Positions 39,828 through 50,526 of a stretch of DNA of 64,000 nt are shown in pieces. The stretch is from Gracilaria domingensis (taxonomy: Eukaryota; Rhodophyta; Florideophyceae; Gracilariales; Gracilariaceae). The notes beneath the pieces are model-generated. The model was not told the origin of the DNA, ran no database searches, and saw only the letters and a program-made list of their open reading frames with translations. Numbering within the stretch: position 1 is the first letter of the stretch; each line of letters begins with the position of its first letter. The position numbers and the translations under genes are program-made. The DNA is taken from contig VCMS01000002.1 in the NCBI GenBank assembly GCA_022539475.1, positions 274,672 through 338,671 on the forward strand, read 5' to 3'.

Positions 39828-40151
39828 ATGTCAACAGAAGTGGACACAGATGTGAAGGAGCAGAACAAGGTGCGAGCGAAAGCATCTGGCGATTTGGACA
39901 AAGTCACTGACTATGTGGAGGAAAGGGAAATGGACGCCACGAAAGTGGCAGACTCAATGAGGGCCATGTTAGGTAACGCGTCCTCGACCAAAAAGTCCGC
40001 TGTTGAAAAGGAGTTGATAAACGTCAAGATTCAACAGTCGGACATTCAAATCATTGTGGATGAACTGGATCTGGATCCAAAGGATGCCGAAAAGGCGTTG
40101 AGAAAGGCACGTGGTGATGTGGTCAAGGCATTGTGCGATCTGGTGCGATAG
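39828..40151 (+). CDS. HYPK: HYPK-like chaperone/NatA regulator
   Basis: 107 aa. It matches HYPK along its length: a polar start, DLDKVTDYVEEREMDATKV (HYPK: DLERVTDYAEEKE), a loop helix, then a C-terminal UBA/NAC-alpha-like domain, VKIQQSDIQIIVDELDLDP..AEKALR..RGDVVKALCDL. HYPK binds the NatA N-terminal acetyltransferase and acts on nascent chains at the ribosome. The Tyr of the TDY motif, which in HYPK lies near the NAA10 active-site region, is present. ATG 39828 has A at -3. Confidence 0.9.
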   Translation: MSTEVDTDVKEQNKVRAKASGDLDKVTDYVEEREMDATKVADSMRAMLGNASSTKKSAVEKELINVKIQQSDIQIIVDELDLDPKDAEKALRKARGDVVKALCDLVR

Positions 40152-40273
40152 AGTTTCTTTACGCAAAAGAATGCAATGGACTTATGATGATGACAAAAGT
40201 TAAAAGAGATTGAAACTGCGCATCTTGTGTAGTACACAATGTGTACCGTCTTATCTACACTTCTGTTCAGCTA

Positions 40274-40887
40274 TTACTTTTCGGCGAGCGCTTCTTGTAT
40301 TTCGCTGGTTTCAGAAGTTGGCTTTATACCAAAAGAATCAAGTTTCTGAATGATTTTCTTCCAGTCATAGTCCTTTCAAGCAGCCACACAAAAGAAAATG
40401 CTTAGTCAGACAGGGTTTTGAACATGTACATAAAAAAACAAAGCAACAAACTTACGTCCAAGTCAATCTCAGAGACCTCCTTATCGTCTTCATAAAGGTG
40501 TAAGACAGGGCTTTCGCCCATGATAAAGTCTATTTGCAACGCGGGTTTGAAGTGTTCAGCGTGTTCATACACAAACTTCTTCACGGAAGGAAGCCTATTG
40601 AGTCGGCACCTGGGACAGGTAACAATTTTTGCCGTTCGTTTCACGCCATCGGCTCCAGGCTGTACAGTGAGATGTTCAGAAGCAGCTATTTCAGCGTTTA
40701 CAGGTGATGCTTGCTTGTCACCCGCATTAACTTCAAGACTTGGTTTGAGAATCGTCACTGATTTTGCTCCGTTTCCTTGTGATAAAAAGATTGCGCAACA
40801 AGTTATAGCGAGGATTACGATGGTGAACAGACGCCCCTGACGGGTGGATGTGAGACGACCTACGCCTCGAGTGACGTTGAGAGTCAT
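40274..40887 (-). CDS. SELENOF/Sep15-like ER thioredoxin-fold protein, Cys form, 1 intron
   Basis: Two exons on the minus strand, 40887-40456 and 40372-40274, give 176 aa. The 83-nt intron (40455-40373) starts GTAAGT and ends GAAAG. The start at 40887 is the first ATG; the frame upstream opens only from a non-ATG codon. A signal peptide is clear (about 19-40, GRLFTIVILAITCCAIFLSQ). The Sep15/SelM domain carries CPRC-RLNRLPSVKKFV, where animal SELENOF has CxU, then LQIDFIMGESPVLHLYEDD. After the intron, DYDWKKIIQKLDSFGI matches the family's W..D...EFL.e end. It is likely a redox helper in the ER folding cycle. The Cys-rich UGGT-binding N-terminal region of SELENOF is reduced. Confidence 0.85.
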
Positions 40888-42857
40888 GGTGATTTGTTTG
40901 GTTGCCAGAAAGAGACGTTTGCTTGCCAGGAGGGGCTGAAATTCTGATTCGAACTTGAGCTTCTTCTCAGCTGACAAACCTGAAGGTTCAGCCCGCACGT
41001 TTGATGTGGAGCGCACTCACTTTGTGGTTGAACGCTTTCTGCGTCTGCGGCATGCGTCCTGCTTCAGTGCCAAGGTTGAGAGAGAGAGAGACGTTTGTTC
41101 AAGATTTGTGACTTGAACTCACCACTGCAGAATTTCTTCCTAAGAAACCCTTACTACGAACCTTCCGGCCAATTTTGTCAAATGTAAAATTAATGTAGAA
41201 CATGCCACTCCGTCAGGCAGGGTGATTGATTCGCTGTCAGGATCGCCTCTCAAAGTGTTGACCAATTGAAGCAACAGGCTCAAGAGGTCGAGACGCCCAA
41301 ACATTCATTTGTCCTCTGGCTCCGATTTCAGGGACGAATTTCTAGGGGGAACAAAGAAGCATGAATGAGGAAAAAGTTCCTTGGAGGGTAGGTTTAATCT
41401 ATGCAAAAACGATATCGGATTTTGATCCGAAGATACATCTGAGCTGTCGTAGTTGTTGTAAAGCCCTAAGAAGAATTCTAACACGAAAGAATAGCACATG
41501 GTCTTTTCAAAGTCGAGTCAGATCCTGTTTGAGAACAGGCACGCCAACCAAGGCATGGGACGCACACCATCGCACACGGTCATTCGTCAATATACATCGG
41601 GTGCATCGCGCGCGATAAACAAACCACGCAGCGAAGATGCATACAGCGACGAAGAGCTCAGCGACTACGTCCATAGATCATCACTCTCGACAAGCAAAGC
41701 GCTACACCGACAAGACTCGCTCCGATACGCGAAGAAAGGAGTCCTTGTGCCGTTTAGGGGCTTTGAAGTACAGGGAGATATTAAACCTTGGGGTCCCGCA
41801 TAGACGCGACGGGCCCCTCATTTGGCTTCGGAAGCGCTCGCGTGCTTGCGCGCTTGATTAGATGCCATCTTCACGATATCCGGTGGCATCGACGGTGCGA
41901 TACTTCTTGGAGTGGAGGAATTGCTCCTGAAGAAGGACTGCTGTTGCAGAATTCAGTCAGGACGTGAAGTGCCAGTAGTCATGCTTTAAACCGCAGACGA
42001 CCTGAGACCAATTTCGCGGAGGATGATGAACAAAAGAGAGAGTGGTTCGTATATTGCCGGCGAAAGAACGGTCGATGAAATCCACATTGCAAACAGATGG
42101 CTCCCGTTCGTACAGGGCGACGGCGGCGAGTCTCTATTGATATGCATGCTCGAAAAAAGGGTGAAAACTTTCATTTGTTTTCTTTAGCACGGCGCTTTTC
42201 AAGTGCCACTCACCTATTCCATCCCCCATCGTTGATTGCCGTCGACGAAGTTCCCGACCAGGCATATTGAGGTTCCTCCGGAACGAAGACACACCGAAGT
42301 CGCTTGCAGATCATCCTCATCACGATGATGGTCATGATGATGACGGTCAGGAGCATGCAGTCCCACGAGTCGTGCGTCATGACGATAGCCATGGTGTACA
42401 ATTTGTATATATTTAGGAAGATGGTAGCGTATCAATATCTTCGCATCTAGCCTTACCTGCCCCAGAGTATCTACAAAGTTTGCAGTTCTTCAGGGGCAGG
42501 ACTGAGGTATCTGCCGCCACGGCAAGCAGCCTGTAAAACCGACAATCGCTGTCACTGTGAATTATCGTCGCACATGATGATCGTGTTGTGCAACGCAGCT
42601 CACCCGTCGCAAGAGAAGGGCGCAGGGTAGAACCCGCTTGGGTTGTTCCACGCAGAGTATCACATCGTTTTGCGGCTGTGCAACAGCTACTCAAATAGAC
42701 AACCCTTATGTACAATGTAGCGCAAGCCAAAAGGGTTTCCCCTCTTTACTCTTCAGGTGTCATGTTAGCGGCAAATGGAACTCACACCACTGGTACAACT
42801 CTGCAACAAAAAGAATTTTCGAACCAACAACTCACTACGCCCCCAATCTAAAAGTTA
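40888..42857. other. Long intergenic region
   Basis: About 2 kb between the SELENOF-like gene and HSP90. It holds one possible small ORF (41498-41803), a GA-repeat near 41083, and repeated ATGATG/CATCAT and GCATGC-type palindromes at 42306-42395. No other gene is supported. Confidence 0.4.
41498..41803 (+). CDS. Possible small protein, unrecognised
   Basis: 101 aa from ATG 41498. Polar and Ser-rich, with SEDAYSDEELSDYVHRSS in the middle and LVPFRGFEVQGDIKPWG at the end. The composition looks protein-like but no family is recognised. The end with aromatic residues suggests a folded or binding motif. It could be a genuine lineage-specific gene or chance. Confidence 0.3.
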   Translation: MVFSKSSQILFENRHANQGMGRTPSHTVIRQYTSGASRAINKPRSEDAYSDEELSDYVHRSSLSTSKALHRQDSLRYAKKGVLVPFRGFEVQGDIKPWGPA

Positions 42858-45071
42858 TCAATCCACTTCCTCCATGTTAGAGGCGGCAGCACCCTCCTCG
42901 AGCGGCGGCAACTCCTCATCATCCGCACCCTTCGTAGCATCCACTTCATCCTCATCATCGTCATCGATGCTGAGCCCCAGCTTGATCATACGGTGAATTC
43001 TGGCAGCAAAGATGTTAGGCTCATCCAGCGAAAATCCAGAAGTCAACAACGCAGTATCGAAAAGCAAGTTCACAAGATCCTTCACAGTCTTCTCGGTCTT
43101 GTCTGCGTCCACACGCTTCCTCAACTCCTTCACAATTGTGTTGGACGGGTTGATCTCCATGGTCTTTCTGGAGCTCATGTACGTCGACAGCGACGAGTCA
43201 CGCAAAGCCTGCGCCTTCATGATTCGCTCCATGTTGGCAGACCATCCATATTCACCAGTTACAAGGATACAAGGAGAGTCTGACAGTCTCTCCGACACAA
43301 CAACCTTCTCCACCTTGTCGCCAAGGTGCTCCTTAATCACAGTGCACAATTGTTCGCACGCCTTCTTCTCCTCCTCGCGCTTCTTCTTCTCCTCGTCTGT
43401 CTCCTCCAGCTCCATGCCCTCCTTGGAGGCGCACACAAGCTTCTTGCCATCGAACTCCTTCAACTGCTGCACGCAGTACTCATCGATGGGCTCAACCATG
43501 AACAACACCTCAAAGCCCTTCTGCTTGAGCTTCTCCAAGAACGGCGAGTTCTCCACGGCCTTCTTGCTCTCACCAGTGATGTAGTAAATGTTCTTCTGGC
43601 CGTCCTTCATACGCTCCACGTACTCCTTGAGGCTGGTGAGCTCGTCGGGGCACTTTGTGGAGTTGTATCTCAAAAGACCAGCAAGCTTGTCTCTGTTGGT
43701 GGCGTCCTCATGGATACCAAGCTTGATGTTCTTCGAGAACTGCTCATAGAAGGTGTTGTAGTCCTCCTTGTTCTCGGACAGCTCGGTGAACAGTTCCATG
43801 CACTTCTTGACCAAGGTCTTGCGAATGACCTTCAAAATCTTGTTCTGCTGGAGCATCTCTCGGCTGAGATTGAGCGGCAGATCCTCAGAGTCCACGACAC
43901 CCTTGACAAAGTTGAGGTACTCCGGAATAATGTCCTCACAGTTGTCCATGATGAACACACGCTTCACGTACAACTTGATGTTGTTGAGCTTCTTCCTCGG
44001 CTCGAACAAGTCGAACGGAGCGCGCTTGGGCACGAAGATGATGGCCTTGAACTCCAGCTGGCCTTCAAGCGAGAAGTGCTTGACGGCCAGATGCTCTTCC
44101 CAGTCGTTGGTGATGCTCTTGTAGAACGAGGCGTATTCCTCCTTGGTGACGTCCTCCGGCTTGCGGGTCCAGATGGGCTTGTTCTTGTTGAGCAGCTGCC
44201 ACTCGTGCTCCTTGACCTTGATGGTCTTCTTTTTCTTCTCCTCGTCCTTTTCAGCGTCCTCGGAGATGTCCTCAACCTTGGTGTCGTCATCCTCCTTGGG
44301 CTCTTCCTCGGCCTCCTTGTCCTGCTGCTGCTGCTGCTGCTCCTCCTCCTCCTCCTCCTTGGGCTGCTCGTCTTGCTCACCTTCCACCTCCTTCTCGACC
44401 TCCTTCTCGACCAAGAGGTTGATCGGGTACTGGATGAACTCGGAGTGCTTCTTGACGAGGTCCTTGAGGCGGCGCTCCTCCAGGTACTCGAGCTGGTCGT
44501 CCTTGAGGTGGAGCACAATCCAGGTGCCCCTGGTGATGGCACTGGCCGTGTCCTTGGTGATGGTGAAGGAGCCGCCAGCCGAACTCTCCCACACGTACTG
44601 CTCGTCGTCGTTGCTCTTGGTGTGCACGACGACGTTGTCAGCCACCAGGTAACTGGAGTAGAAGCCGACACCAAACTGGCCAATCATGGAGACGTCGGCG
44701 CCCGCGGCCAGCGCCTCCATGTACTGCTTGGTTCCCGAGTTGGCGATCATGCCCAGGTTGTTGACGAGGTCGCTCTTGGTCATGCCGATTCCAGTGTCCT
44801 GCACGGTGAGGGTCTTGGCGGCCTTGTCCGGGACGATGCGGATCTCCATCTTGGCCTCGGTGTCGAGGATGGTCTGATCGGAGAGCGACTGGTAGCGCAC
44901 CTTGTTGAGGGCGTCGGAGGCATTGGAAATGAGCTCGCGGAGGAAGATCTCCTTGTTGGAGTAGACGGTGTTGATGATGAGCGACATCAACTGGTTGATC
45001 TCGGCCTGAAACTCATAGGTCTCCTTCTCGGGCGCCGGGGCGGCGGCGGCGGCGGCACTAGCGTCAGCCAT
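42858..45071 (-). CDS. HSP90: Cytosolic HSP90
   Basis: 737 aa, starting MADAS at 45071; the longer frame begins without an ATG. Complete HSP90: N-terminal ATPase ([52 protein letters not shown]), an acidic linker with poly-Glu/poly-Gln (about 222-275), the middle domain ([23 protein letters not shown]), the C-terminal dimer domain, and the terminal MEEVD that binds TPR co-chaperones in the cytosol. The Lys/Glu-rich linker is longer than in yeast. Heat-shock elements lie upstream at 45321-45375. No introns. Confidence 0.97.
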   Translation of the reverse strand: MADASAAAAAAPAPEKETYEFQAEINQLMSLIINTVYSNKEIFLRELISNASDALNKVRYQSLSDQTILDTEAKMEIRIVPDKAAKTLTVQDTGIGMTKSDLVNNLGMIANSGTKQYMEALAAGADVSMIGQFGVGFYSSYLVADNVVVHTKSNDDEQYVWESSAGGSFTITKDTASAITRGTWIVLHLKDDQLEYLEERRLKDLVKKHSEFIQYPINLLVEKEVEKEVEGEQDEQPKEEEEEEQQQQQQDKEAEEEPKEDDDTKVEDISEDAEKDEEKKKKTIKVKEHEWQLLNKNKPIWTRKPEDVTKEEYASFYKSITNDWEEHLAVKHFSLEGQLEFKAIIFVPKRAPFDLFEPRKKLNNIKLYVKRVFIMDNCEDIIPEYLNFVKGVVDSEDLPLNLSREMLQQNKILKVIRKTLVKKCMELFTELSENKEDYNTFYEQFSKNIKLGIHEDATNRDKLAGLLRYNSTKCPDELTSLKEYVERMKDGQKNIYYITGESKKAVENSPFLEKLKQKGFEVLFMVEPIDEYCVQQLKEFDGKKLVCASKEGMELEETDEEKKKREEEKKACEQLCTVIKEHLGDKVEKVVVSERLSDSPCILVTGEYGWSANMERIMKAQALRDSSLSTYMSSRKTMEINPSNTIVKELRKRVDADKTEKTVKDLVNLLFDTALLTSGFSLDEPNIFAARIHRMIKLGLSIDDDDEDEVDATKGADDEELPPLEEGAAASNMEEVD

Positions 45072-45493
45072 GTTGCAAGCGAAAAGCAAAAAAAAAAAAA
45101 AGAAGTTGGGGGGTAGTTACGAAGAAGAAAACAGGCGTGTACCGAGCGAGGGGAAGGGGAGGGTTCGTTCCGAGGGGTGGCGGAAGAAGGTGGTTGCGGA
45201 GCAGCTGGGGGGCCGGAGAGGGGTGTTTGGGGCGGCGGCGTTTATGTAGCTTTGGCGGTCGCAGCGGCGGACGACGGCGATGCAGCACGGCGGGCGCGCG
45301 GGGAGCGAGGGATCTAGCGCTTCTAGAACAGCGCGCCAGAAACAAGCAAAAATCAAGCACAGGAAGCTTCGAGAACAGGTGCGAAGCAGCGGCGGATCTA
45401 GCTTTGGCAGCGCGCCGTGGAGCGCGCGTGCGCCACGTGTGCAGCGCGCCACGGGCGCCACGTGGCGGCAGCGATGCGCGGCGACAGGCTGTC

Positions 45494-45524
<31 letters not shown>

Positions 45525-45650
45525 GCGCGCGCGCCGACCGTTGCGGCGGCTGGCGCGCGGCGCGCGCGCTGTTGGCGGCGCGCGCGCGCACACGGGCGGC
45601 GGCGCGGTGGCGGCGGCGCTGTCGGCGCGCGCGACGCAACGCAGGGAGTC
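45072..45650. promoter_or_regulatory. Divergent promoter region, HSP90 and Brl1-like gene
   Basis: 579 nt. The HSP90 side includes an A13 run next to the ATG and the heat-shock elements; the Brl1 side becomes strongly GC-rich with GGC repeats (about 45496-45525). Confidence 0.6.
45321..45375. promoter_or_regulatory. Heat-shock elements
   Basis: A perfect three-unit HSE, GAAgcTTCgaGAA, lies at 45363-45375, and a two-unit TTCtaGAA at 45321-45328. They sit about 250-300 nt upstream of the HSP90 ATG, where HSF trimers would be expected to bind. Confidence 0.8.
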
Positions 45651-45750
45651 ATGTTTCGCCGGCGCGGTAAGCGCGACGCTTCGCCGTCGCCGTCGCGCTC
45701 CAGCTCCAGCACCATCCACATCGACCTGACGCGCGGCTCGCCGCCGCCGC

Positions 45751-45781
<31 letters not shown>

Positions 45782-46664
45782 GTCGCGCGGGCGCTCGCGC
45801 GCCCTCGTGGTGGAGTCGTCGTCGTCGTCGTCGCCGCCGCCCGCCTCCGCCTCGCGCCGCTCGCGCCACCACCAACAGCTGCAGCAGCAGCACCACCACC
45901 ACCACCACCACCACCACGCACAGCACCTGGTGGGCGGCGGCGGCGCGGGCGAGCGGCGGTTCACGGCGGCGTTCCGGCGCGTCCACACGCAGCGCGAGCG
46001 CATCTACACGAGCGACCGCGTGCTGGAGCGGCTGACGCAGCTGGAGGAGCGGCCGTCGGCGTCGGCGCTGGCGTGGGCGATGGGCAACCTGCTGCTGGTG
46101 GTGGTGCTGCTGGCGGGCGTGGCGGTGGTGCTGCACGTGTGCCACGCGCTGTTCTGCGACGTGATGCGCAAGACGACGGCGCGCGCGCACGCGGTGCAGC
46201 GCGAGGCGGCGCAATGCCGGCAGCAGCTGCGCGCCAACCGCTGCGACGAGGCGGCGGCGGCGGCGGCGGCGGCGGCGCCCGCGCTGTGGCGGCTGTGCCT
46301 CGAGTGGCGGCAGTGCGCGCAGCGCGGCGACGCGCCGTTCCGCTACGCGTTCTCGCTGGCGGTGGTGGCGGAGATCGCGGCGGACACGCTCAACGCGTTT
46401 GCGCGCAGCGTGTCGCGCGGCGGCGCGGCGGCCGGCGGCGCGGCGGCGGCGCTGGCGCTGTGCGTGTGGTGGCTGTTATTTCGCGCGTGCGCGGCGCGCT
46501 GGCGGGCGGCGGCGCGCGACGCGCCGCTGCTGCGCGGCGAGCAGTACTGGCGGCGGCCGCCGCCGGCGGCGCGCGCGCAAGCTGCGGCGGCGGCGCGCGC
46601 GCTCGCTGGCGGGTCGAAACTGCGCGGCGCGCCGCGGCTGACGTGCGGCGGCGGCGCGCGCTGA
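45651..46664 (+). CDS. Brl1/Brr6-type nuclear envelope protein
   Basis: 337 aa from ATG 45651. N-terminal about 110 residues are disordered, with Ser/Pro repeats and a His9 run. The Brl1/Brr6 di-sulfide domain follows. First TM: LLLVVVLLAGVAVVLHVC (about 145-165). In the lumenal part, four cysteines fall as AQCRQQLRANRC...LWRLCLEWRQC, spaced as in Brl1/Brr6 (C..eY..NrC ... aC..We.C). After that, AEIAADTLNAFARSVS corresponds to the family's aEiinsFvepis line, then a second TM, AALALCVWWLLF. These proteins help nuclear-pore assembly and envelope lipid balance. Extreme GC-rich codon use and Ala enrichment set it apart from most of the window. Confidence 0.75.
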
Positions 46665-46958
46665 GCTGATTCGACGCCGTCTCTGTATGCCGCGCGCGCG
46701 CGCAAGGCGGCAAGCGGCAAGCGGCAAGCGGCGCGCGCGCAAGGCGCAGGCGATTTTGGGCCACAGCTGGCGGCGCGGCCGCTGCGGCGGCGCGGCGGCG
46801 GCGCGCCTCACGTGTGCGGCTGCTCTGCTGCTGCGCTCTACCTTCATTGCCCTTCACGTGTGTGTATATATACGTGCCGTCACAGCTCGGCGGAGCTGCC
46901 GAGCTGCCGAGCCGTCGAGCTGTCGAGCGCCCGCGAGAGCGCCGCACGCCGTGCTGTG

Positions 46959-47113
46959 ATGATGGACCACGCGCTGCTGCCGCAGCCGGCGGCGGCGGCG
47001 GCGGCGGCGGCCGGCGCGTACGCGCGCGGCGTGCCCGCGCCGCTGCACTGCGTGGCGGGCGCGGCGGGCGCGGCGGGCGCGGCGGGCGCGGCGGGCGTGC
47101 GCAGCTTGCGGCT

Positions 47114-47160
<47 letters not shown>

Positions 47161-47885
47161 TGCTGGCGCCGCTGGCGGCGGCGGCGGCGGCGCCGGCGCC
47201 GATGATGGTGCCGCACGCGCTGTCGGACTGCCAGCTGTTCGGCGCGCCGCTGTACGCGGCGGCGGCGTGCGGGCGCGAGGAGGAGGCGGGGGGGGGGTGC
47301 GCGCAGGAGGGCGCGCTGGCGCTGGCGGAGGCGGCGGCGGCGGCCGAGCGCGCGGCGGCGGCGGCGGCGGCCGAGCGCGCGGCGGCGCTGCGGCGCGTGC
47401 GCTGCGGCGCGTGCGGGCTGCTGTTCGGCGACGGCAACTCGCTGCGGCGGCACGCGGCGCGCGCGCACGGCGGCGCGCGCGGCGGCGGCGCGACGTGCGC
47501 GCAGTGCGGCATCGGCGTGCGCAACGAGCAGAACCTGCGGCGGCACGTGGCGGTGTGCCACTCGGGCGAGCAGGCGGTGCGCTGCCGCGCGTGCGCCGCG
47601 CGCTTCGGCTCGGTGGCGGCGCTGCGGCTGCACCAGCAGCGCGTGCACCACGCGCGGCGGCGCGCGGCGGCGGCGCGGCCGCGCGCGGCGGCGGCGGCGG
47701 CGGCGGCGGCGCGCAGCTTCGTGTGCCTCACGTGCGGCGAGAGCTTCAAGTGGAAGGGCAACCTCAAGCGCCACACGGCGCTGCTGCACCTGCGGCTGCG
47801 CCCGTGGGCGTGCGCCGTGTGCGGCGCCAAGTTCGGCACCAAGAGCAACATGCGCGTGCACCTCATCACGCACGCCGCCACCTGA
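46959..47885 (+). CDS. Five-finger C2H2 zinc-finger protein
   Basis: 308 aa from ATG 46959. The first half is poly-Ala, GAA repeats and a run of 15 Pro. Five C2H2 fingers fill the second half: CGACGLLFGDGNSLRRH, CAQCGIGVRNEQNLRRH, CRACAARFGSVAALRLH, CLTCGESFKWKGNLKRH and CAVCGAKFGTKSNMRVH, each ending in a second His after 3 to 4 residues. Fingers 4 and 5 are joined by a linker like the classic DNA-binding type. Probably a transcription factor; target unknown. It ends 16 nt from the convergent membrane-protein gene. Codons are almost all G/C-ending. Confidence 0.8.
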
Positions 47886-47901
47886 TCATAAAGCCCCGCC
47901 C

Positions 47902-49377
47902 TCACTTGCCGTGCGCCAGCTCCTCCACCTCCGCCGCCGCGCGCACCCACAGCCGCGCGCCGCGCGCCACCGTCACCAGCGCGCCGCGCTCGTCGCGCAC
48001 CGCGCGCACCGCCCCGCCGCCAGGCGCCGCCGCCCCCGCCGCCGCCACCAGCGCCTCCGCGCCCAGCCGCGCGGGCCCGCGCACCCAGCACTCCACCGAC
48101 CGCGCGCGCCACGCGCGCCGCAGCCGCACGCGCGGCAGCGCGATCGCCGTCAGCAGCCCCCCCGCGCCGCCGCCCGCGCGCGGCTGCAGCTCGCCCACCG
48201 CGCGCCGCAGCGCCACGTGCTCCGCCTCCAGCTCGCCCGTGCTCAGCGCCTGCGCCAGCAGCACCACGCCCACCGTCGCGATCAGCACCGCGAACGACGC
48301 GCGCGTCGCCGCCGGCAGCCGCGCGCTCACGCGCCCCGTGCTGCGCCGCAGCTTGCGCACGCTGCCGTCGTCGCCGCGCAGCGCGCGCGCGTGCATGCCC
48401 ACGCGCTTGAGCAGCGCGTAGATGAGCCGCATGTCGCGCGTGCGGTAGTTCTTCATGCACTCGTCGTTGTCGCACGCCAGCGGCCGCGCCAGCACCGCGT
48501 CGAACACCGCCTGCGCCGCCGACCGGTTGGAGAACGGCTCCCAGTCCTCCGTGAACACCTCCTCCGTGATCACCTCGATGTGGAACACCGCCTTGACGCG
48601 CTCGCCGCGCGCGTCCGTGCCGCGCAGCGTGCGAAACTCGCTGTCCACCTCCTGCTCGCGGAACACGTCCACGCAGTACTGCCAGATGATGAAGCCGAAG
48701 CGCCGGTCCACGTCGCGCCGCGCGCGCGCCGCGTCCGCGCCCCACCGCCCGTCCGAGCCCATGCGCGTCCACACGCAGTTGCCGCGCAGCTGCAGCCCGC
48801 TCGAGTTGCCCACCCCAAAGTCGGGCGCCGTGATGCGCTGCAGCCGCTCCGCGATGCGGAACGGCTCGTTCTGCGCCACCAGCGACGCGCCGAGCATGTC
48901 GGGCGCCAGCCGCACCACGAACGACAGCACGATCAGCACCAGCCACACCCGCGGGTGCGACGCCACCTGGTGCGCGCGCTCGCCAATGTTGCGCCCCTTG
49001 GCCTCGTTGCGGATGCACCGTTCGCGCAGCCACTGGTTCAGCGCGTTGTCGTACGTGAAGAACTTGCCGCCGCACACCTCGTAGTCGCGCTCGCCCTCGT
49101 TGATGAACGTGAACAGCTTGTCGATGATCAGCTTGGAGAGCACCGCCAGCGTGCGCACGCCCAGCGTGATGATCACGCTGTCCAGCAGCTCCATCCAGTC
49201 CTCCACTTCCCTCGCGATCAACCCCGCCGGTATCAGCGTGATGCTCACGATGAACCCCGTCACCAGCACCCACCACTTCACCTGGCTCACCACAAACTTT
49301 TCGTTCACCAGAGACGTTGGGTGAAACACCAGCTCCACATCACCGCAGTCCTCACTGTTCACCGCCGTGCTCGACAT
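47902..49377 (-). CDS. Multi-pass membrane protein, unrecognised
   Basis: 491 aa from ATG 49377; the frame upstream reads through an (AC)n repeat and is not used. Hydrophobic segments: WWVLVTGFIVSITLIPAGLI (about 34-54), a weaker one at about 65-90, RVWLVLIVLSFVVRL (about 143-158) and ASFAVLIATVGVVLLAQAL (about 370-390). Between them lies a soluble region with two possible glycosylation sites (NSS, NRS) and CDNDEC. The C-terminal 100 residues are Ala/Arg-rich. The 5' part has ordinary composition, while the 3' part becomes extremely GC-rich, matching the island. No family recognised; likely lineage-specific. Confidence 0.65.
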   Translation of the reverse strand: MSSTAVNSEDCGDVELVFHPTSLVNEKFVVSQVKWWVLVTGFIVSITLIPAGLIAREVEDWMELLDSVIITLGVRTLAVLSKLIIDKLFTFINEGERDYEVCGGKFFTYDNALNQWLRERCIRNEAKGRNIGERAHQVASHPRVWLVLIVLSFVVRLAPDMLGASLVAQNEPFRIAERLQRITAPDFGVGNSSGLQLRGNCVWTRMGSDGRWGADAARARRDVDRRFGFIIWQYCVDVFREQEVDSEFRTLRGTDARGERVKAVFHIEVITEEVFTEDWEPFSNRSAAQAVFDAVLARPLACDNDECMKNYRTRDMRLIYALLKRVGMHARALRGDDGSVRKLRRSTGRVSARLPAATRASFAVLIATVGVVLLAQALSTGELEAEHVALRRAVGELQPRAGGGAGGLLTAIALPRVRLRRAWRARSVECWVRGPARLGAEALVAAAGAAAPGGGAVRAVRDERGALVTVARGARLWVRAAAEVEELAHGK

Positions 49378-49383
49378 TGTATA

Positions 49384-49436
<53 letters not shown>

Positions 49437-50526
49437 CTGCAGTCAACACCCCTCACACTCCCCTAGTACGATTCTTACGCGTCCGCGCCTCTCCGCTTGT
49501 GCAACAGCAACAAATGACAACAACAAACAACAACAACAACAACAACAACAACAAGCTGTTTCTCTCCAAACGTGTACTCCCGAGCCTCAAACAGTCTCAA
49601 CGTACCAAGGGTACCCTGATTCACCGTGCCCTCACAACGCCAAGTGAGCCTCTTGCCCCTTTTTAACTCCTCCATGTTAGCGCTATACCGCCATGAGCAA
49701 AACCCCCATAAGCGTTATAGATAAAGAGATCATCTCTTTGTCTCAATTACACATGTAACTTACCTTGCAGATATACAAATATATTCGCGTCGGTATCTCG
49801 AGCATGATCATCATCATCATCATCATGCTATTGGACGCAGCATGCCTACTGGGAACCGCAACAGAACAAACGCTACCGTTGAGCCCAGAGGGTAAGGATA
49901 GCCGTCCAGTACAGTATATCTTTATACCCGTTTGCCGTGTAAAACAAGGATAATGTATCCTGGATAAATGAGATCACCATCGGGTGCCTCATCTCCAAAC
50001 TTTTGCAGCCTTATCCCTCAGTTGACTGGTAGAGTGTGCCGTGCACTTTAGTTACAGCCTGTAAAGTATACACTGAGGAGTTTCCTCCGTCAGTACCAAC
50101 ACGTCAACAAATTGTTGGCAATTTGAATACAACAGCCGCCATTAGTGATCGTACAGGGGTATCAGGCACGAGGGAGTGAACAACTCCGTTCTCCTCCTCC
50201 TCCCCCTCCTCCTCCTCCTCCTCCTATTCCTCTTACTGAACCGGTGGAGCTACCTTCGTAATTTCTCCTACGGGTGCATTTGCTCAACAGCCCACATTGT
50301 GGGGCCCACAACCCATGATAAAGTTGCTCAGTAGCCGTCCTACACATACAGAGTTACGACGAGCAAGCATGAGGTATCTTAGATGTTTCCGACTTTCCCT
50401 CTTCATTCAACCTCTAGTAGAGACCGGTCGGCTAAGGGGCACATCATGACAACTCCAGCCGCCAGCTGTTGGCCACCATAATGTGTAACCTGCAGTAGCA
50501 GCGTGGGCAAGTGCATGATTAAAGCC
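49378..50526. other. Intergenic, microsatellite-rich
   Basis: 1.15 kb with (AC)24 at 49387-49435, a (CAA)n run at about 49518-49554, CATCAT repeats at 49803-49828 and a CTC-rich tract at about 50189-50224. No gene is supported. Confidence 0.5.
49387..49435. repeat. (AC)n microsatellite
   Basis: 49 nt of uninterrupted AC dinucleotide just upstream of the membrane-protein ATG on the minus strand, so it lies in its leader or promoter. Confidence 0.95.

Noticed and set aside
43326-45116. 596-codon ORF on the plus strand opposite HSP90
   Set aside because: It is a Leu/Val-rich mirror of HSP90's codon pattern with no family features; HSP90 itself is unmistakable.
45117-46214. 365-codon minus-strand ORF opposite the Brl1-like gene
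   Set aside because: Arg/His-rich shadow; the plus strand carries the Brl1/Brr6 cysteines and membrane segments.
46814-48421. 535-codon plus-strand ORF
   Set aside because: It is a shifted frame of the C2H2 gene running into the antisense of its neighbour; low complexity, no domains.
46880-49276. 798-codon minus-strand ORF
   Set aside because: It crosses the C2H2 gene and part of the membrane-protein gene in another frame. Its Arg/Ala/Gly composition is what extreme GC content produces.
47911-49647. 578-codon plus-strand ORF
   Set aside because: It is antisense to the membrane-protein gene, His/Arg/Ala-rich, and includes the AC repeat as HTHT; no real protein signature.
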